From positions 1-64,000 of the forward strand of contig NZ_RHOQ01000005.1 in assembly GCF_003946605.1 (NCBI RefSeq): a stretch of DNA of 64,000 bases, read 5' to 3'. Both the position numbers and the translations under genes were made by a program. Under the pieces are notes generated by a model. It made no database searches. It worked only from the letters and a program-made list of their open reading frames with translations, and was not told the DNA's origin. Shown here piece after piece: positions 25,530-33,224 of this stretch. Each line of letters opens with the position of its first letter. Position 1 is the stretch's first letter. Source of the DNA: Companilactobacillus baiquanensis. GTDB lineage: Bacteria > Bacillota > Bacilli > Lactobacillales > Lactobacillaceae.

Positions 25530-26291
25530 ATGGATGGAACTGCTCGTAAGAATTATATTATTCAAATGATGAAAGATAGTAACTCTGTAAAGATATTAGA
25601 GTTAAGTAAAAGATTGAAGGTTACTAGAGAGACAATTCGTCATGATTTGTATGATTTAGAAAAAGAAAAATTAGTCAAAGTCGTTAGAGGCGGAGCAATA
25701 TTAAATACACCTATTACTGAAACTCCGTATGATAAAAGATTGGATGCACATATTAGTGAAAAAAGTGATATTGCCGATAAGTTTGTTGAATATATAGAAA
25801 AAGGCGATACTATTTATTTGGATTACGGAACTACAAGTCTTTTTGTCGCCAGAAAAATAAAGAATATGGACAATATAAATGTAGTCACAAATTCTTTACC
25901 TATAATTAATGAATTATATAAAAGTGAGAGTGTTAAATTAATTGTTTTAGGTGGAGAAGTTAGATCTAATGAAGGATCTCTTTATGGACAAGAGGCTATT
26001 AATAATCTTAAATACTTAAATATTAATATTGGATTTTTCAGTGGTAGTGGATTCAGTCCGGAGTTTGGATTATCTAATCTTCATACAGGTGAATCAGAAT
26101 TGGCAAGAGTTGTGGCAGAACATAGTCAAAGTATTATGGTTGGAATTGATCACTATAAATTTGGAAATGTCTTTGTAAATAAGGTTTTACCTGTTTCTAA
26201 AATAGATACGCTAATAACTGATTCTTTAACCGACCAAGAATTAATTGGAAAGTTATCTGAAGAGACTAATTTGGTTTTTGCACAAGAATAA
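25530..26291 (+). CDS. DeoR-family transcriptional regulator
   Basis: 253 residues from ATG 25530; a TTG at 25497 lies 5' of any ribosome site. N-terminal DeoR helix-turn-helix (residues 1-60; KRLKVTRETIRHDLYDLEK), then the DeoRC sugar-phosphate sensor with YLDYGTTSLFVARKI near 100 and GSGFSPEFGLSN near 175. Expected to repress the sugar cassette until a pathway phosphosugar binds. It closes the cassette and is followed by the duplicated terminator. Confidence 0.92.
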   Translation: MDGTARKNYIIQMMKDSNSVKILELSKRLKVTRETIRHDLYDLEKEKLVKVVRGGAILNTPITETPYDKRLDAHISEKSDIADKFVEYIEKGDTIYLDYGTTSLFVARKIKNMDNINVVTNSLPIINELYKSESVKLIVLGGEVRSNEGSLYGQEAINNLKYLNINIGFFSGSGFSPEFGLSNLHTGESELARVVAEHSQSIMVGIDHYKFGNVFVNKVLPVSKIDTLITDSLTDQELIGKLSEETNLVFAQE

Positions 26292-26294
26292 ACA

Positions 26295-26345
26295 CAAAAA
26301 AAGATTGTCTTCTAAGATGAAAATCTCAGAAAACAATCTTTTTTT
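26295..26345. terminator. Bidirectional terminator, copy 2 of the 51-bp element
   Basis: Same sequence as 16577-16627 with one substitution, including the loop (aagatgaaaatctc), which has no structural reason to be conserved. It lies between deoR (+) and the GPH transporter (-), mirroring copy 1 at the opposite edge of the cassette. Confidence 0.93.
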
Positions 26346-27669
26346 ATCCAGTAATCTCATTGATTTTAGCTTGAATCTTACTTTCGTTATAAGCTAGTAA
26401 AATCAAAAACATTACGACATATAATGCCAATGGTATTAAGGCAAAATTTAAATTAATTGCAGAAATGGTAGATGCTGATTGAGGTTTATTAGAAACATAT
26501 CCAGTTAGTTGCAATGATTCAGCAGTGACTAAACCACCTAACCCAAGTCCTAAGTTAACTCCAAAGTCATCAGTAGATGCTAGAACACCTTCGGCCTGAA
26601 TTCCCATGGCTGTACCATAACGAATTGTATCGGCAATCATAATTGAAACTAATCCAATTATGAATCCATTACCAATTGAATTCATAAGAATACCAAAGAA
26701 CAATATTGGCATATTTTCACTATATGCGGCATAGGTAATAATCAGTTGTCCAATAAAAGCCGTTCCGATCCCAGTCAGCATAGTATTCTTTTTACCCAAG
26801 TGCTCTGAAACAAAGTAGATTGAAACAACTCCGATCAAAGCGGTTAGAGTAAAACTATTAGCTAGTGAGACTAAACCTTCATTACGTATTACATATTTAA
26901 AATAATAAATAATTGTCTGGTTTTTAATTGCGGTTGTCATCCAATATAAGAAAATAACAATTGAAATAACCATCCAAGGTTTATTCTGTTTTAACATTTT
27001 CCAAACGGCACTTAATGGTTGATGATTGATCTCTTCATTAGTGAAGCGTTCTCTAACGTGGAAAAATGTATTTAAAATCAATGCCAAAGAGATGATTCCA
27101 AATAAAACTATTGTTAATAGAAATCCTTTTTGCTGATCACCTTGTCCAAATAGAGCTACTAAAGGAATGGTAAAAGTAGCAACGATGATTTGTACGGAAC
27201 TGCCAAAGAATTGTCTGATAACGCCTAATAAGGTAGTTTCTTTTTCATTTTCAGTCATTGTTGGCAAGATTGAAGTTATTGGTAAATTAACAGCTGTATA
27301 AAAGAATCCTAAACCAAGATAAGTAACGTATGCCCAAATTAATTTACCAGTATGAGGCAAGAAATTAGGCGTAACAAATGTTAAGACGGCGAAGATAACA
27401 TACGGGAAAGAGAACCAAAGAAAGAAGGGTCTGCTTTTTCCCCATTTAGAATGCGTATTGTCAATCATAACACCGATAATTAAACTCTCAAAAACATCAG
27501 CGGCACGTGCTACAACAAATAAGACGGCTGCTTCATTAGGAGTTAATCCAAAAACATCAGTATAAAAAAACAGCAGATACATGGTCATCATTTGGAATAC
27601 TAAGTTGTCTGCTGCATCGCTCAGCCCATAGCTGAGTCTTTCTGGAATAGACGTTTGCCATTTATTCAT
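26344..27669 (-). CDS. GPH-family glycoside/pentoside/hexuronide:cation symporter
   Basis: 441 residues, 12 helices. RLSYGLSDAADNLVFQ at the N-terminus and the family's VVARAADVFESLIIGVMIDNTHSKWGKSRPFFLW motif spread over residues ~50-85, with the conserved D..D and G+.RP. No C-terminal EIIA domain as in LacS, so it is a short MelB/XynB-type symporter for an oligosaccharide or glycoside. Probably co-transcribed with the YagU-like gene upstream (7-nt gap). Confidence 0.9.
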   Translation of the reverse strand: MNKWQTSIPERLSYGLSDAADNLVFQMMTMYLLFFYTDVFGLTPNEAAVLFVVARAADVFESLIIGVMIDNTHSKWGKSRPFFLWFSFPYVIFAVLTFVTPNFLPHTGKLIWAYVTYLGLGFFYTAVNLPITSILPTMTENEKETTLLGVIRQFFGSSVQIIVATFTIPLVALFGQGDQQKGFLLTIVLFGIISLALILNTFFHVRERFTNEEINHQPLSAVWKMLKQNKPWMVISIVIFLYWMTTAIKNQTIIYYFKYVIRNEGLVSLANSFTLTALIGVVSIYFVSEHLGKKNTMLTGIGTAFIGQLIITYAAYSENMPILFFGILMNSIGNGFIIGLVSIMIADTIRYGTAMGIQAEGVLASTDDFGVNLGLGLGGLVTAESLQLTGYVSNKPQSASTISAINLNFALIPLALYVVMFLILLAYNESKIQAKINEITG

Positions 27670-27676
27670 ATAACGC

Positions 27677-28189
27677 CTACTTTTTTGACGTTAGACGACG
27701 ATATAACTCTTGTCCAACGACGTCATTAGTCCACATCCAAGCAATATGGCCTAATGCCTCTGAAATATGTTCTTCTGTTGGTTGATCTTTAGCATCTGGT
27801 ACGGTCTTCATCATTGGCATGATACCTAGATGAAAAGCTGCCCAAATGGCTAATCCAAAAATACTGCCAGAACCTTTTCTTATAAAAGGTTTATACTCTG
27901 CTAAAACTTCATAAATGATGGCAAAAGAAGTTGAGAATCCAAAATGAACTAGATAACTGACCCAAGGTAATTTGTGTCCGGAATATGTATAAGTAGCATG
28001 AGTCCATTTACTAGGGATCCCGAATTGTTGAAGTAAGGTTTGGGGTGGATTAGTTGCGTCTCGTTCCTTTGTTCTAGGAGGTAAGACATTTTCCCAACCG
28101 AGTTTTACAAACCCAGATGCCACACCAGCCAGTGTTCCAGCGATAATAGCTGATTTTAAGTTACTTTTTTGATCCTTTGATAATTTCAT
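27677..28189 (-). CDS. YagU-family (DUF1440) inner-membrane protein
   Basis: 170 residues from the ATG ending at 28189, which follows agggggaaaatt; a longer frame to 28267 lacks a site. Pattern of YagU: IIAGTLAGVASGFVKLGWENVLPPR near 17-41 with a conserved Trp-Glu and PPR, then three further helices. Membrane protein linked in other bacteria to acid resistance, exact role unknown. Its -10 (tataat at ~28226-28231 on the minus strand) has a poor -35. The TCACA boxes at 28282-28297 lie beyond and might serve both directions. Confidence 0.8.
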   Translation of the reverse strand: MKLSKDQKSNLKSAIIAGTLAGVASGFVKLGWENVLPPRTKERDATNPPQTLLQQFGIPSKWTHATYTYSGHKLPWVSYLVHFGFSTSFAIIYEVLAEYKPFIRKGSGSIFGLAIWAAFHLGIMPMMKTVPDAKDQPTEEHISEALGHIAWMWTNDVVGQELYRRLTSKK

Positions 28190-28281
28190 AATTTTCCCCC
28201 TTTTGATGAGTATTTTCCCCATTATTATAGAACAGACGTAATAATATCGCAGTGATTTAGTATTCAATTATTACAATAACC

Positions 28282-28356
28282 TCACAAATTCTTCACAATT
28301 TATTATTTGTTTATTCTTAATTTGGAAATTAATTATTCATAATTAGAAGTTATTAT
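28282..28356 (+). promoter_or_regulatory. Promoter region of C-rich sRNA unit 1
   Basis: TCACA boxes at 28282-28286 and 28293-28297 (11-bp period). Then TTCATA (28336-28341) and TATTAT (28351-28356), the latter starting the block ttattatttaagcatagtca shared by all three units. The distance from the second box to that block is identical in the three units. Direct repeats at one helical turn suggest an OmpR/PhoB-type response regulator. Confidence 0.6.
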
Positions 28357-28362
28357 TTAAGC

Positions 28363-28649
28363 ATAGTCAAAAACAAAGAAGAGGTGACCGGATGAAATAT
28401 TAAACTCTCTATCAAGTTTTAATCCCCCTTAAAACAAGATAATGTTTTCTTAGAAACTCACTTACATAAATAACAATATAAATGATTAATCCCCTATATA
28501 AATTTAATCCCTATAAAAAATCCTTATTTATTATTTAATCCCCCAATTAAATAATCCTAAGAATTATACAAATTGAAAATATAACTCCCTGATATATATT
28601 TTCAAACTGAAAACAGGACCTGCCCCCTACGGTTAGATCCTGTTTTTTT
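28363..28649 (+). ncRNA. C-rich-loop small RNA candidate, unit 1
   Basis: No protein gene fits. After the conserved 5' segment (gcatagtcaaaaacaaagaag, then gaggtgacc) come three hairpins with C-rich loops. These are GTTTTAA/TTAAAAC with loop TCCCCC (28416-28435), ATTATTTAAT/ATTAAATAAT with loop CCCCCA (28530-28555) and an 11-bp stem with loop ACTCCCTGATA (28573-28605). An intrinsic terminator with a CCTGCCCCC-containing loop (28611-28649) ends the unit. gaggtga is followed only by a 3-codon ORF (MKY). C-rich loops in AT-rich stems are the hallmark of Gram-positive regulatory RNAs that pair with Shine-Dalgarno sequences (established for LhrC, RsaE and csRNAs). Membership in any known family was not tested. 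Confidence 0.65.
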
Positions 28650-28669
28650 GTATGTAATTATTGAATACC

Positions 28670-28744
28670 TCACATTTTCTTCACAAATTGATTAATAATA
28701 ATTCGTACTTTAGGAATTAATTCTTCATAGGTAAAAGCTATTAT
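28670..28744 (+). promoter_or_regulatory. Promoter region of C-rich sRNA unit 2
   Basis: TCACA at 28670-28674 and 28681-28685 (11-bp period), TTCATA at 28724-28729, TATTAT at 28739-28744. Same spacing as unit 1, although the bases between the boxes differ. Confidence 0.6.
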
Positions 28745-28750
28745 TTAAGC

Positions 28751-28984
28751 ATAGTCAAAAACAAAGAGGTGACCGAATGGAAGACAGATCCTAAGTTTTA
28801 AACTTAGATAATACTTTTACTTATAAATTTAATCCCTTTAATAATCCTTATTAATTATTTAATCCCCTAATTAAATAATCCCCTGATATAAGAATATATA
28901 TATATCCTCCCCAGATATATTTAGAAAAATGATTACAAGAATTAAAACGGACGGTTATATCCAAATTGGATAATCGTCCGTTTT
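28751..28984 (+). ncRNA. C-rich-loop small RNA candidate, unit 2
   Basis: Paralogue of unit 1. Conserved 5' segment, gaggtgacc and a 5-codon ORF (MEDRS), then a ctaag/cttag hairpin. Next are the perfect 10-bp hairpin ATTATTTAAT/ATTAAATAAT with loop CCCCTA (28854-28879), an AT-rich hairpin with CCTCCCCAG in the loop (about 28893-28921), and a terminator with a perfect aaaacggacg/cgtccgtttt stem (28944-28984). Further ATCCC(C) motifs lie between the hairpins. Stem sequences of the hairpins are conserved between units while the terminator is not, so the C-rich hairpins appear to be the selected part. Confidence 0.65.
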
Positions 28985-28994
28985 ATTGTCACTC

Positions 28995-29069
28995 TCACAA
29001 ATTCTTCACAGTTTATTAATCAATTGATCTTACTTTCAAAACTGACTCTTCATATTTAGGCGTTATTAT
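28995..29069 (+). promoter_or_regulatory. Promoter region of C-rich sRNA unit 3
   Basis: TCACA at 28995-28999 and 29006-29010 (11-bp period), TTCATA at 29049-29054, TATTAT at 29064-29069. The spacing is the same as in units 1 and 2. Confidence 0.6.
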
Positions 29070-29075
29070 TTAAGC

Positions 29076-29259
29076 ATAGTCAAGAACAAAGAGGTGAATG
29101 ATACAGTTTTCAAGTGATCCCTGAAAAGTTTTCTTCATAAATTGAAAAATTTTTTATTTAATCCCCTAATTAAATAAACCCTATATACAAATAAGATATA
29201 TTTCCTCCCTAGATATATATCAAAAAAAAGGATTCCGCATCTAATGTGGAATCCTTTTT
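29076..29259 (+). ncRNA. C-rich-loop small RNA candidate, unit 3
   Basis: Shortest paralogue. Conserved 5' segment ending gaggtga, directly followed by an 8-codon frame (MIQFSSDP) with no usable spacing. Hairpins: TTTTCA/TGAAAA with loop AGTGATCCC (near 29107-29127), TTTATTTAAT/ATTAAATAAA with loop CCCCTA (29153-29178), and GATATAT/ATATATC with CCTCCCT in the loop (29195-29221). The terminator (29224-29259; ggattcc.../...ggaatcc) also has an A-run on the other side and so serves the converging opp operon. The CCTCCCT loop is the exact complement of the oppA ribosome binding site, agggagg. Confidence 0.65.
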
Positions 29260-29261
29260 GC

Positions 29262-30185
29262 TTACTTAAATGTTGCAGCTTTCTTATCGTCACAATATAA
29301 GAAGTGTCCTGGTAATACTTCTTGTAATTTTTGTCCTTCATGGAAAGAACTCTTATGATCAAAATCAATTCTTTGACGAGTTTTTTCGATTTCAGGGTCT
29401 GGAACAGGGATTGCTGACAACAAACTCTTTGTATATGAATGAAGAGGGTGATTGTAGATCTCATCGGAATCAGCCAACTCAACGATTTTACCATTGTACA
29501 TAACGGCAATTCTGTCACTAATATATTTAACCATCGAAAGATCATGGGCAATGAACATATAAGTTAATCCTTGATCCTTTTGAATATCTTGCATCAAGTT
29601 AACCACTTGAGCTTGAATAGATACATCAAGAGCTGAAATAGGTTCATCAGCGATGATGAATTCGGGATCGACTGCCAATGCTCTAGCAATACCGATACGT
29701 TGTCTCTGACCACCAGAGAACTCATAAGGGTAACGTGTCATATGTTCAGGATTTAGATGAACCATATCTAGCAACTCACGAACACGTTTATCACGATCTT
29801 CACTATTTTTGGTTAAGCCATGAACATCTAAACCTTCAGCAATAATATCTTTAACTTTCATTCTAGGATTCAATGAAGCATAAGGATCTTGGAAGATCAT
29901 CTGCATTTCACGACGGAATTTTTTCATTTGTGGGCCATGACTTTTAATTTTACTAATATCTTGACCATTAAATAAAATTTGACCGTCAGTTGGATCATAG
30001 AGTCTGATAATACTACGTCCAGTTGTACTTTTACCAGAACCGGATTCACCAACTAATCCGAAAGTTTCACCTTTATATATATCAAAGGAAATATCATCAA
30101 CGGCTTTTACTTCGTTAGGTTTACCAATATTGAAATATTGTTTTAAATGTTTGACTTGGACAATTTTTTGCTTATCTTCTGCCAT
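29262..30185 (-). CDS. oppF: Oligopeptide ABC transporter ATPase OppF
   Basis: 307 residues. Walker A GESGSGKSTTGR near 40, signature LSGGQ-equivalent FSGGQRQRIG near 155, Walker B FIIADEPISALD, and the OppF C-terminal oligopeptide/dipeptide extension (SLLSAIPVPDP...). Together with OppD it energises peptide import through OppBC. Start overlaps the oppD stop (30185). Last gene of oppABCDF; its terminator is shared with sRNA unit 3. Confidence 0.95.
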   Translation of the reverse strand: MAEDKQKIVQVKHLKQYFNIGKPNEVKAVDDISFDIYKGETFGLVGESGSGKSTTGRSIIRLYDPTDGQILFNGQDISKIKSHGPQMKKFRREMQMIFQDPYASLNPRMKVKDIIAEGLDVHGLTKNSEDRDKRVRELLDMVHLNPEHMTRYPYEFSGGQRQRIGIARALAVDPEFIIADEPISALDVSIQAQVVNLMQDIQKDQGLTYMFIAHDLSMVKYISDRIAVMYNGKIVELADSDEIYNHPLHSYTKSLLSAIPVPDPEIEKTRQRIDFDHKSSFHEGQKLQEVLPGHFLYCDDKKAATFK

Positions 30186-31228
30186 TATTCATTATCTCCT
30201 AACTTTTTAAATTTAGAAAAGCGCTTTTGGATACCCTTTGGTGGAGTAACTTTTGGTGCATCTGGATGAAGTAACCAAGTTGCGGCGTAATGAGTTTTGG
30301 AAACTTTAAAGAATGGTGGTTGTTCTTCCAAATCTATTTGCATAGCGTACTTATTACGTGGGGCAAAGGCATCACCCTTAGGAGGGTTCAACAAGTTTGG
30401 AGGTGTACCTGGGATTGAATTTAGATGATCTTCTTCATTTGTATCCAAAGTAGGCATTGAATCTAGTAATCCCCAAGTATAGGGATGTTGAGGGTTATAA
30501 AAGATTTCGTCTACTGAACCATACTCGACAAACTTACCAGCATACATAACGGCGACACGGTCAGCGATACCGGCTACGACACCAAGGTCATGAGTAATAA
30601 AGATAATAGCAGTACCGATTTTTTGCTGTAATTCTTTTAATAAATCAATAATTTGAGCTTGAACGGTAACATCCAAAGCCGTTGTTGGTTCGTCGGCGAT
30701 AAGGATCTCAGGATAGTCAACAATAGCGATTGCAATAACGATACGTTGTCTTTGACCACCAGAAAATTGATGAGGATAATCATTCATTCTTTCCTTAGGA
30801 TTGGGAATACCAACTAAACGTAAAACTTCTTCGGCACGTCCTAGGGCTTCTTTTTTGGAAACTTTATTGTGAATCAAAAGAGGTTCAGCAACTTGCTTCC
30901 CAATTGTCATTGTTGGATCGAGGGATGTCATAGGATCTTGGAAGATCATTGAGATCTTATTTCCACGAATAGCATCCATTTCTTTTTTACTTTTTTTAAG
31001 GAGATCTTCTCCATGATAAAGGATCGTTCCTTTATTTATATCAGCATTCTTTGCAAGTAACTGCAAGATAGAACGAACAGTGATTGACTTACCAGAACCA
31101 GATTCACCAACAATAGCTAAGGTTTCACCGGCGGAAAGATCAAAATTCACTCCACGAATAGCTTGGACAGTACCGTTATAAGTAGCAAAGTTTACATGCA
31201 AATTTTTAACTTCTAGAATTTTATCCAT
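30185..31228 (-). CDS. oppD: Oligopeptide ABC transporter ATPase OppD
   Basis: 347 residues. Walker A GESGSGKSITVR near 40, FSGGQRQRIVIA, ILIADEPTTALD, and the OppD C-terminal region with PKGDAFAPRNKYA (here the usual iron-sulfur cysteine motif of some OppD homologues is absent). Ends with a basic tail. Overlaps oppF by one base and lies 23 nt after oppC. Confidence 0.95.
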   Translation of the reverse strand: MDKILEVKNLHVNFATYNGTVQAIRGVNFDLSAGETLAIVGESGSGKSITVRSILQLLAKNADINKGTILYHGEDLLKKSKKEMDAIRGNKISMIFQDPMTSLDPTMTIGKQVAEPLLIHNKVSKKEALGRAEEVLRLVGIPNPKERMNDYPHQFSGGQRQRIVIAIAIVDYPEILIADEPTTALDVTVQAQIIDLLKELQQKIGTAIIFITHDLGVVAGIADRVAVMYAGKFVEYGSVDEIFYNPQHPYTWGLLDSMPTLDTNEEDHLNSIPGTPPNLLNPPKGDAFAPRNKYAMQIDLEEQPPFFKVSKTHYAATWLLHPDAPKVTPPKGIQKRFSKFKKLGDNE

Positions 31229-31251
31229 TGCTTATTCTTTCTCCTTAGTTA

Positions 31252-32271
31252 TTAGTCTGATGATTGTGGATCAAAGGCGTCACGTAGACCATCACCTAGC
31301 AAGTTAGTAGCAATCATAATGATACTTAAAATAATTGCCGGTGCCCACATTTGATATGGTAAAAATCTGAACGCTTTTTGACCGTCAGATAATAGTGTAC
31401 CTAATGATGCGTTTGGTGCAGGGATACCAATACCAATGAAACTTAAGAAGGCTTCAAAGAAAATTGCATTTGGAATTGTAAACATTGTTTGAATAATAAT
31501 AGTTGAAGATAGATTAGGTATTAGATGTTTTGTAGCAATTTTAGTTGATGACTCACCTAGAGTTCTCGCCGCTAAAACATATTCTTGTTCTTTTAATTGG
31601 AAAGTTTGCGCACGTATCAGACGTGCCATTGTAACCCAATCAGTTATAGCAATTGCTAAAACAATTGAGATCAAACCTGGTTTTAAGATGATCATCATTA
31701 AGATAACCACGATCAAGTTAGGAACTGAAGAAACGATTTCAACGATACGTTGCATAAAGTTATCTGTCATTCCGCCTTTCCAGCCTGAAACGATACCATA
31801 AGGAATACCGATCAATAGGTCTACTAAAGTGGCTAAAACAGCAACTATTAGTGAAAGACGAGTACCATAGATAATTCTTGATAATAGATCACGGCCTAAA
31901 TAGTCAGTACCTAGAATATAGTAAGTTCCTTTAGGAGCATGAACTTGTTGGTAGGCATCGACCATTTTGCCACCCATATTTTGATAACCGTTGAATCCAG
32001 GGATATTTAAGTTACCCAATTTTGGTGGAAGGTTAGACAAAGTGGCATGTTGGACATTAGGTCCATAAGGTGCGATCACTGGTGCGAAAACAGAGATAAG
32101 GACGATTATTGAAAGAAGTGTTAAACATACAACAGCAACTTTATTTTTGAAAAGACGACGACGAACATCTTGCATGTAAGTTAGAGCAGGTGTGCCGATT
32201 TTTTCTTGTTCCTTATTACCCTTATTATTTAATAATTTAAATTTATCCTTGGGTATTTGGGGAATTTCCAT
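31252..32271 (-). CDS. oppC: Oligopeptide ABC transporter permease OppC
   Basis: 339 residues. About 45-residue cytoplasmic N-terminus, one membrane helix (48-70), a ~75-residue external loop, then the five-helix BPD_transp_1 domain with the EAA loop EYVLAARTLGESSTKIATKHLIPN. Pairs with OppB in the membrane. Start and oppB stop overlap at 32271. Confidence 0.95.
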   Translation of the reverse strand: MEIPQIPKDKFKLLNNKGNKEQEKIGTPALTYMQDVRRRLFKNKVAVVCLTLLSIIVLISVFAPVIAPYGPNVQHATLSNLPPKLGNLNIPGFNGYQNMGGKMVDAYQQVHAPKGTYYILGTDYLGRDLLSRIIYGTRLSLIVAVLATLVDLLIGIPYGIVSGWKGGMTDNFMQRIVEIVSSVPNLIVVILMMIILKPGLISIVLAIAITDWVTMARLIRAQTFQLKEQEYVLAARTLGESSTKIATKHLIPNLSSTIIIQTMFTIPNAIFFEAFLSFIGIGIPAPNASLGTLLSDGQKAFRFLPYQMWAPAIILSIIMIATNLLGDGLRDAFDPQSSD

Positions 32272-33203
32272 TAGTCATTACCTCCATTTCCTAGTCTGAT
32301 TCTTGGATCAATAAGTACATATAAAATATCGACGATCAAGAAGACTAAAATCAATAAGAATGAGTAAAAGATCGTTAGTCCCATGATAGTTGGATAGTCG
32401 TTAGTAGTAATTGATTTAACAAATTGTTCACCGATACCAGGGATCGAGAAAATATTCTCGACAACCATTGAACCGGTCATAGTTGATACTGCCATAGGAC
32501 CGATAATAGTAACAATAGGGATCAATGAATTACGTAGAGCATGTTTAACAACCACTTGCCATTCTGAATTACCTTTTGATTTAGCAAGTTCAATGTAGTC
32601 ACTACTTAAAACATCAACCATTTCAGTTCTCATGAATCTAGCAACATTACCTAAAGGAAGTGCTGCTAAAGCAATTGTTGGTAGAACACTTGATTGGAAG
32701 TTGTCCCATAATGCAACTGGGTAGATATGCCACTTGTAGGCTAGGTAGAATTGTAATAAAACAGCCAAAACAAATGATGGAATTGAAATTCCTAGGATCG
32801 AAATGAATGTAGCTAAAGTATCAACCCATGAATTTTTTCTGATGGCAGCGATAGCACCAAGTAAGATACCAAGAATAGTACCAAGGATCATGGCTTGTGC
32901 ACCAATTTGCATTGATGGAGCTAAACGTTGACCGATTAATTGTGTAACAGGTTCATTATTAAATTGGAAAGATGTTCCAAGATTTCCTTGGAAGAGTCCG
33001 CCGATATAACGAATATATTGAATGAATACTGGTTGATCCAATCCATATTGTGCTTTAACGATTGCTAATTGATCTGGTGATAGACGATTCTGATTAGAGA
33101 ACGGTGTACCAGGAAGCATCTTCATTAAGAAGAAGGTAATCGTAGCAATTATGAAGAGGGTCAAAAACAGGTAAAGAATTCTTTTAAGAATATACTTAGC
33201 CAT
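32271..33203 (-). CDS. oppB: Oligopeptide ABC transporter permease OppB
   Basis: 310 residues. N-terminal helix (9-30) followed by the LPGTPF motif typical of OppB, then the five-helix permease domain with the EAA loop DYIELAKSKGNSEWQVVVKHALRN. 21 nt downstream of oppA. Confidence 0.95.
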   Translation of the reverse strand: MAKYILKRILYLFLTLFIIATITFFLMKMLPGTPFSNQNRLSPDQLAIVKAQYGLDQPVFIQYIRYIGGLFQGNLGTSFQFNNEPVTQLIGQRLAPSMQIGAQAMILGTILGILLGAIAAIRKNSWVDTLATFISILGISIPSFVLAVLLQFYLAYKWHIYPVALWDNFQSSVLPTIALAALPLGNVARFMRTEMVDVLSSDYIELAKSKGNSEWQVVVKHALRNSLIPIVTIIGPMAVSTMTGSMVVENIFSIPGIGEQFVKSITTNDYPTIMGLTIFYSFLLILVFLIVDILYVLIDPRIRLGNGGND

Positions 33204-33224
33204 ATTTAATCTCCCTAACTTTAA

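Noticed and set aside
16577-26345. Insertion-sequence ends or a composite transposon around the sugar cassette
   Set aside because: The duplicated 51-bp elements are terminators; no transposase, integrase or target-site duplication is visible.
28363-29110. Coding genes for leader peptides MKY, MEDRS and MIQFSSDP in the three sRNA units
   Set aside because: Lengths and sequences are unrelated between units, and spacing to gaggtga is too short in units 1 and 3. I treat the gaggtga as part of the RNA, although dual function is not excluded.
28262-29262. CRISPR array or tandem repeat in the protein-free region
   Set aside because: The repetition is of ~300-nt units with promoters and terminators, not short regularly spaced repeats; no cas genes are present.
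30216-30230. cre-like palindrome gaaaagcgcttttgg
   Set aside because: It lies in the coding end of oppD (Gln-Lys-Arg-Phe codons), away from any promoter; coding constraint explains it.
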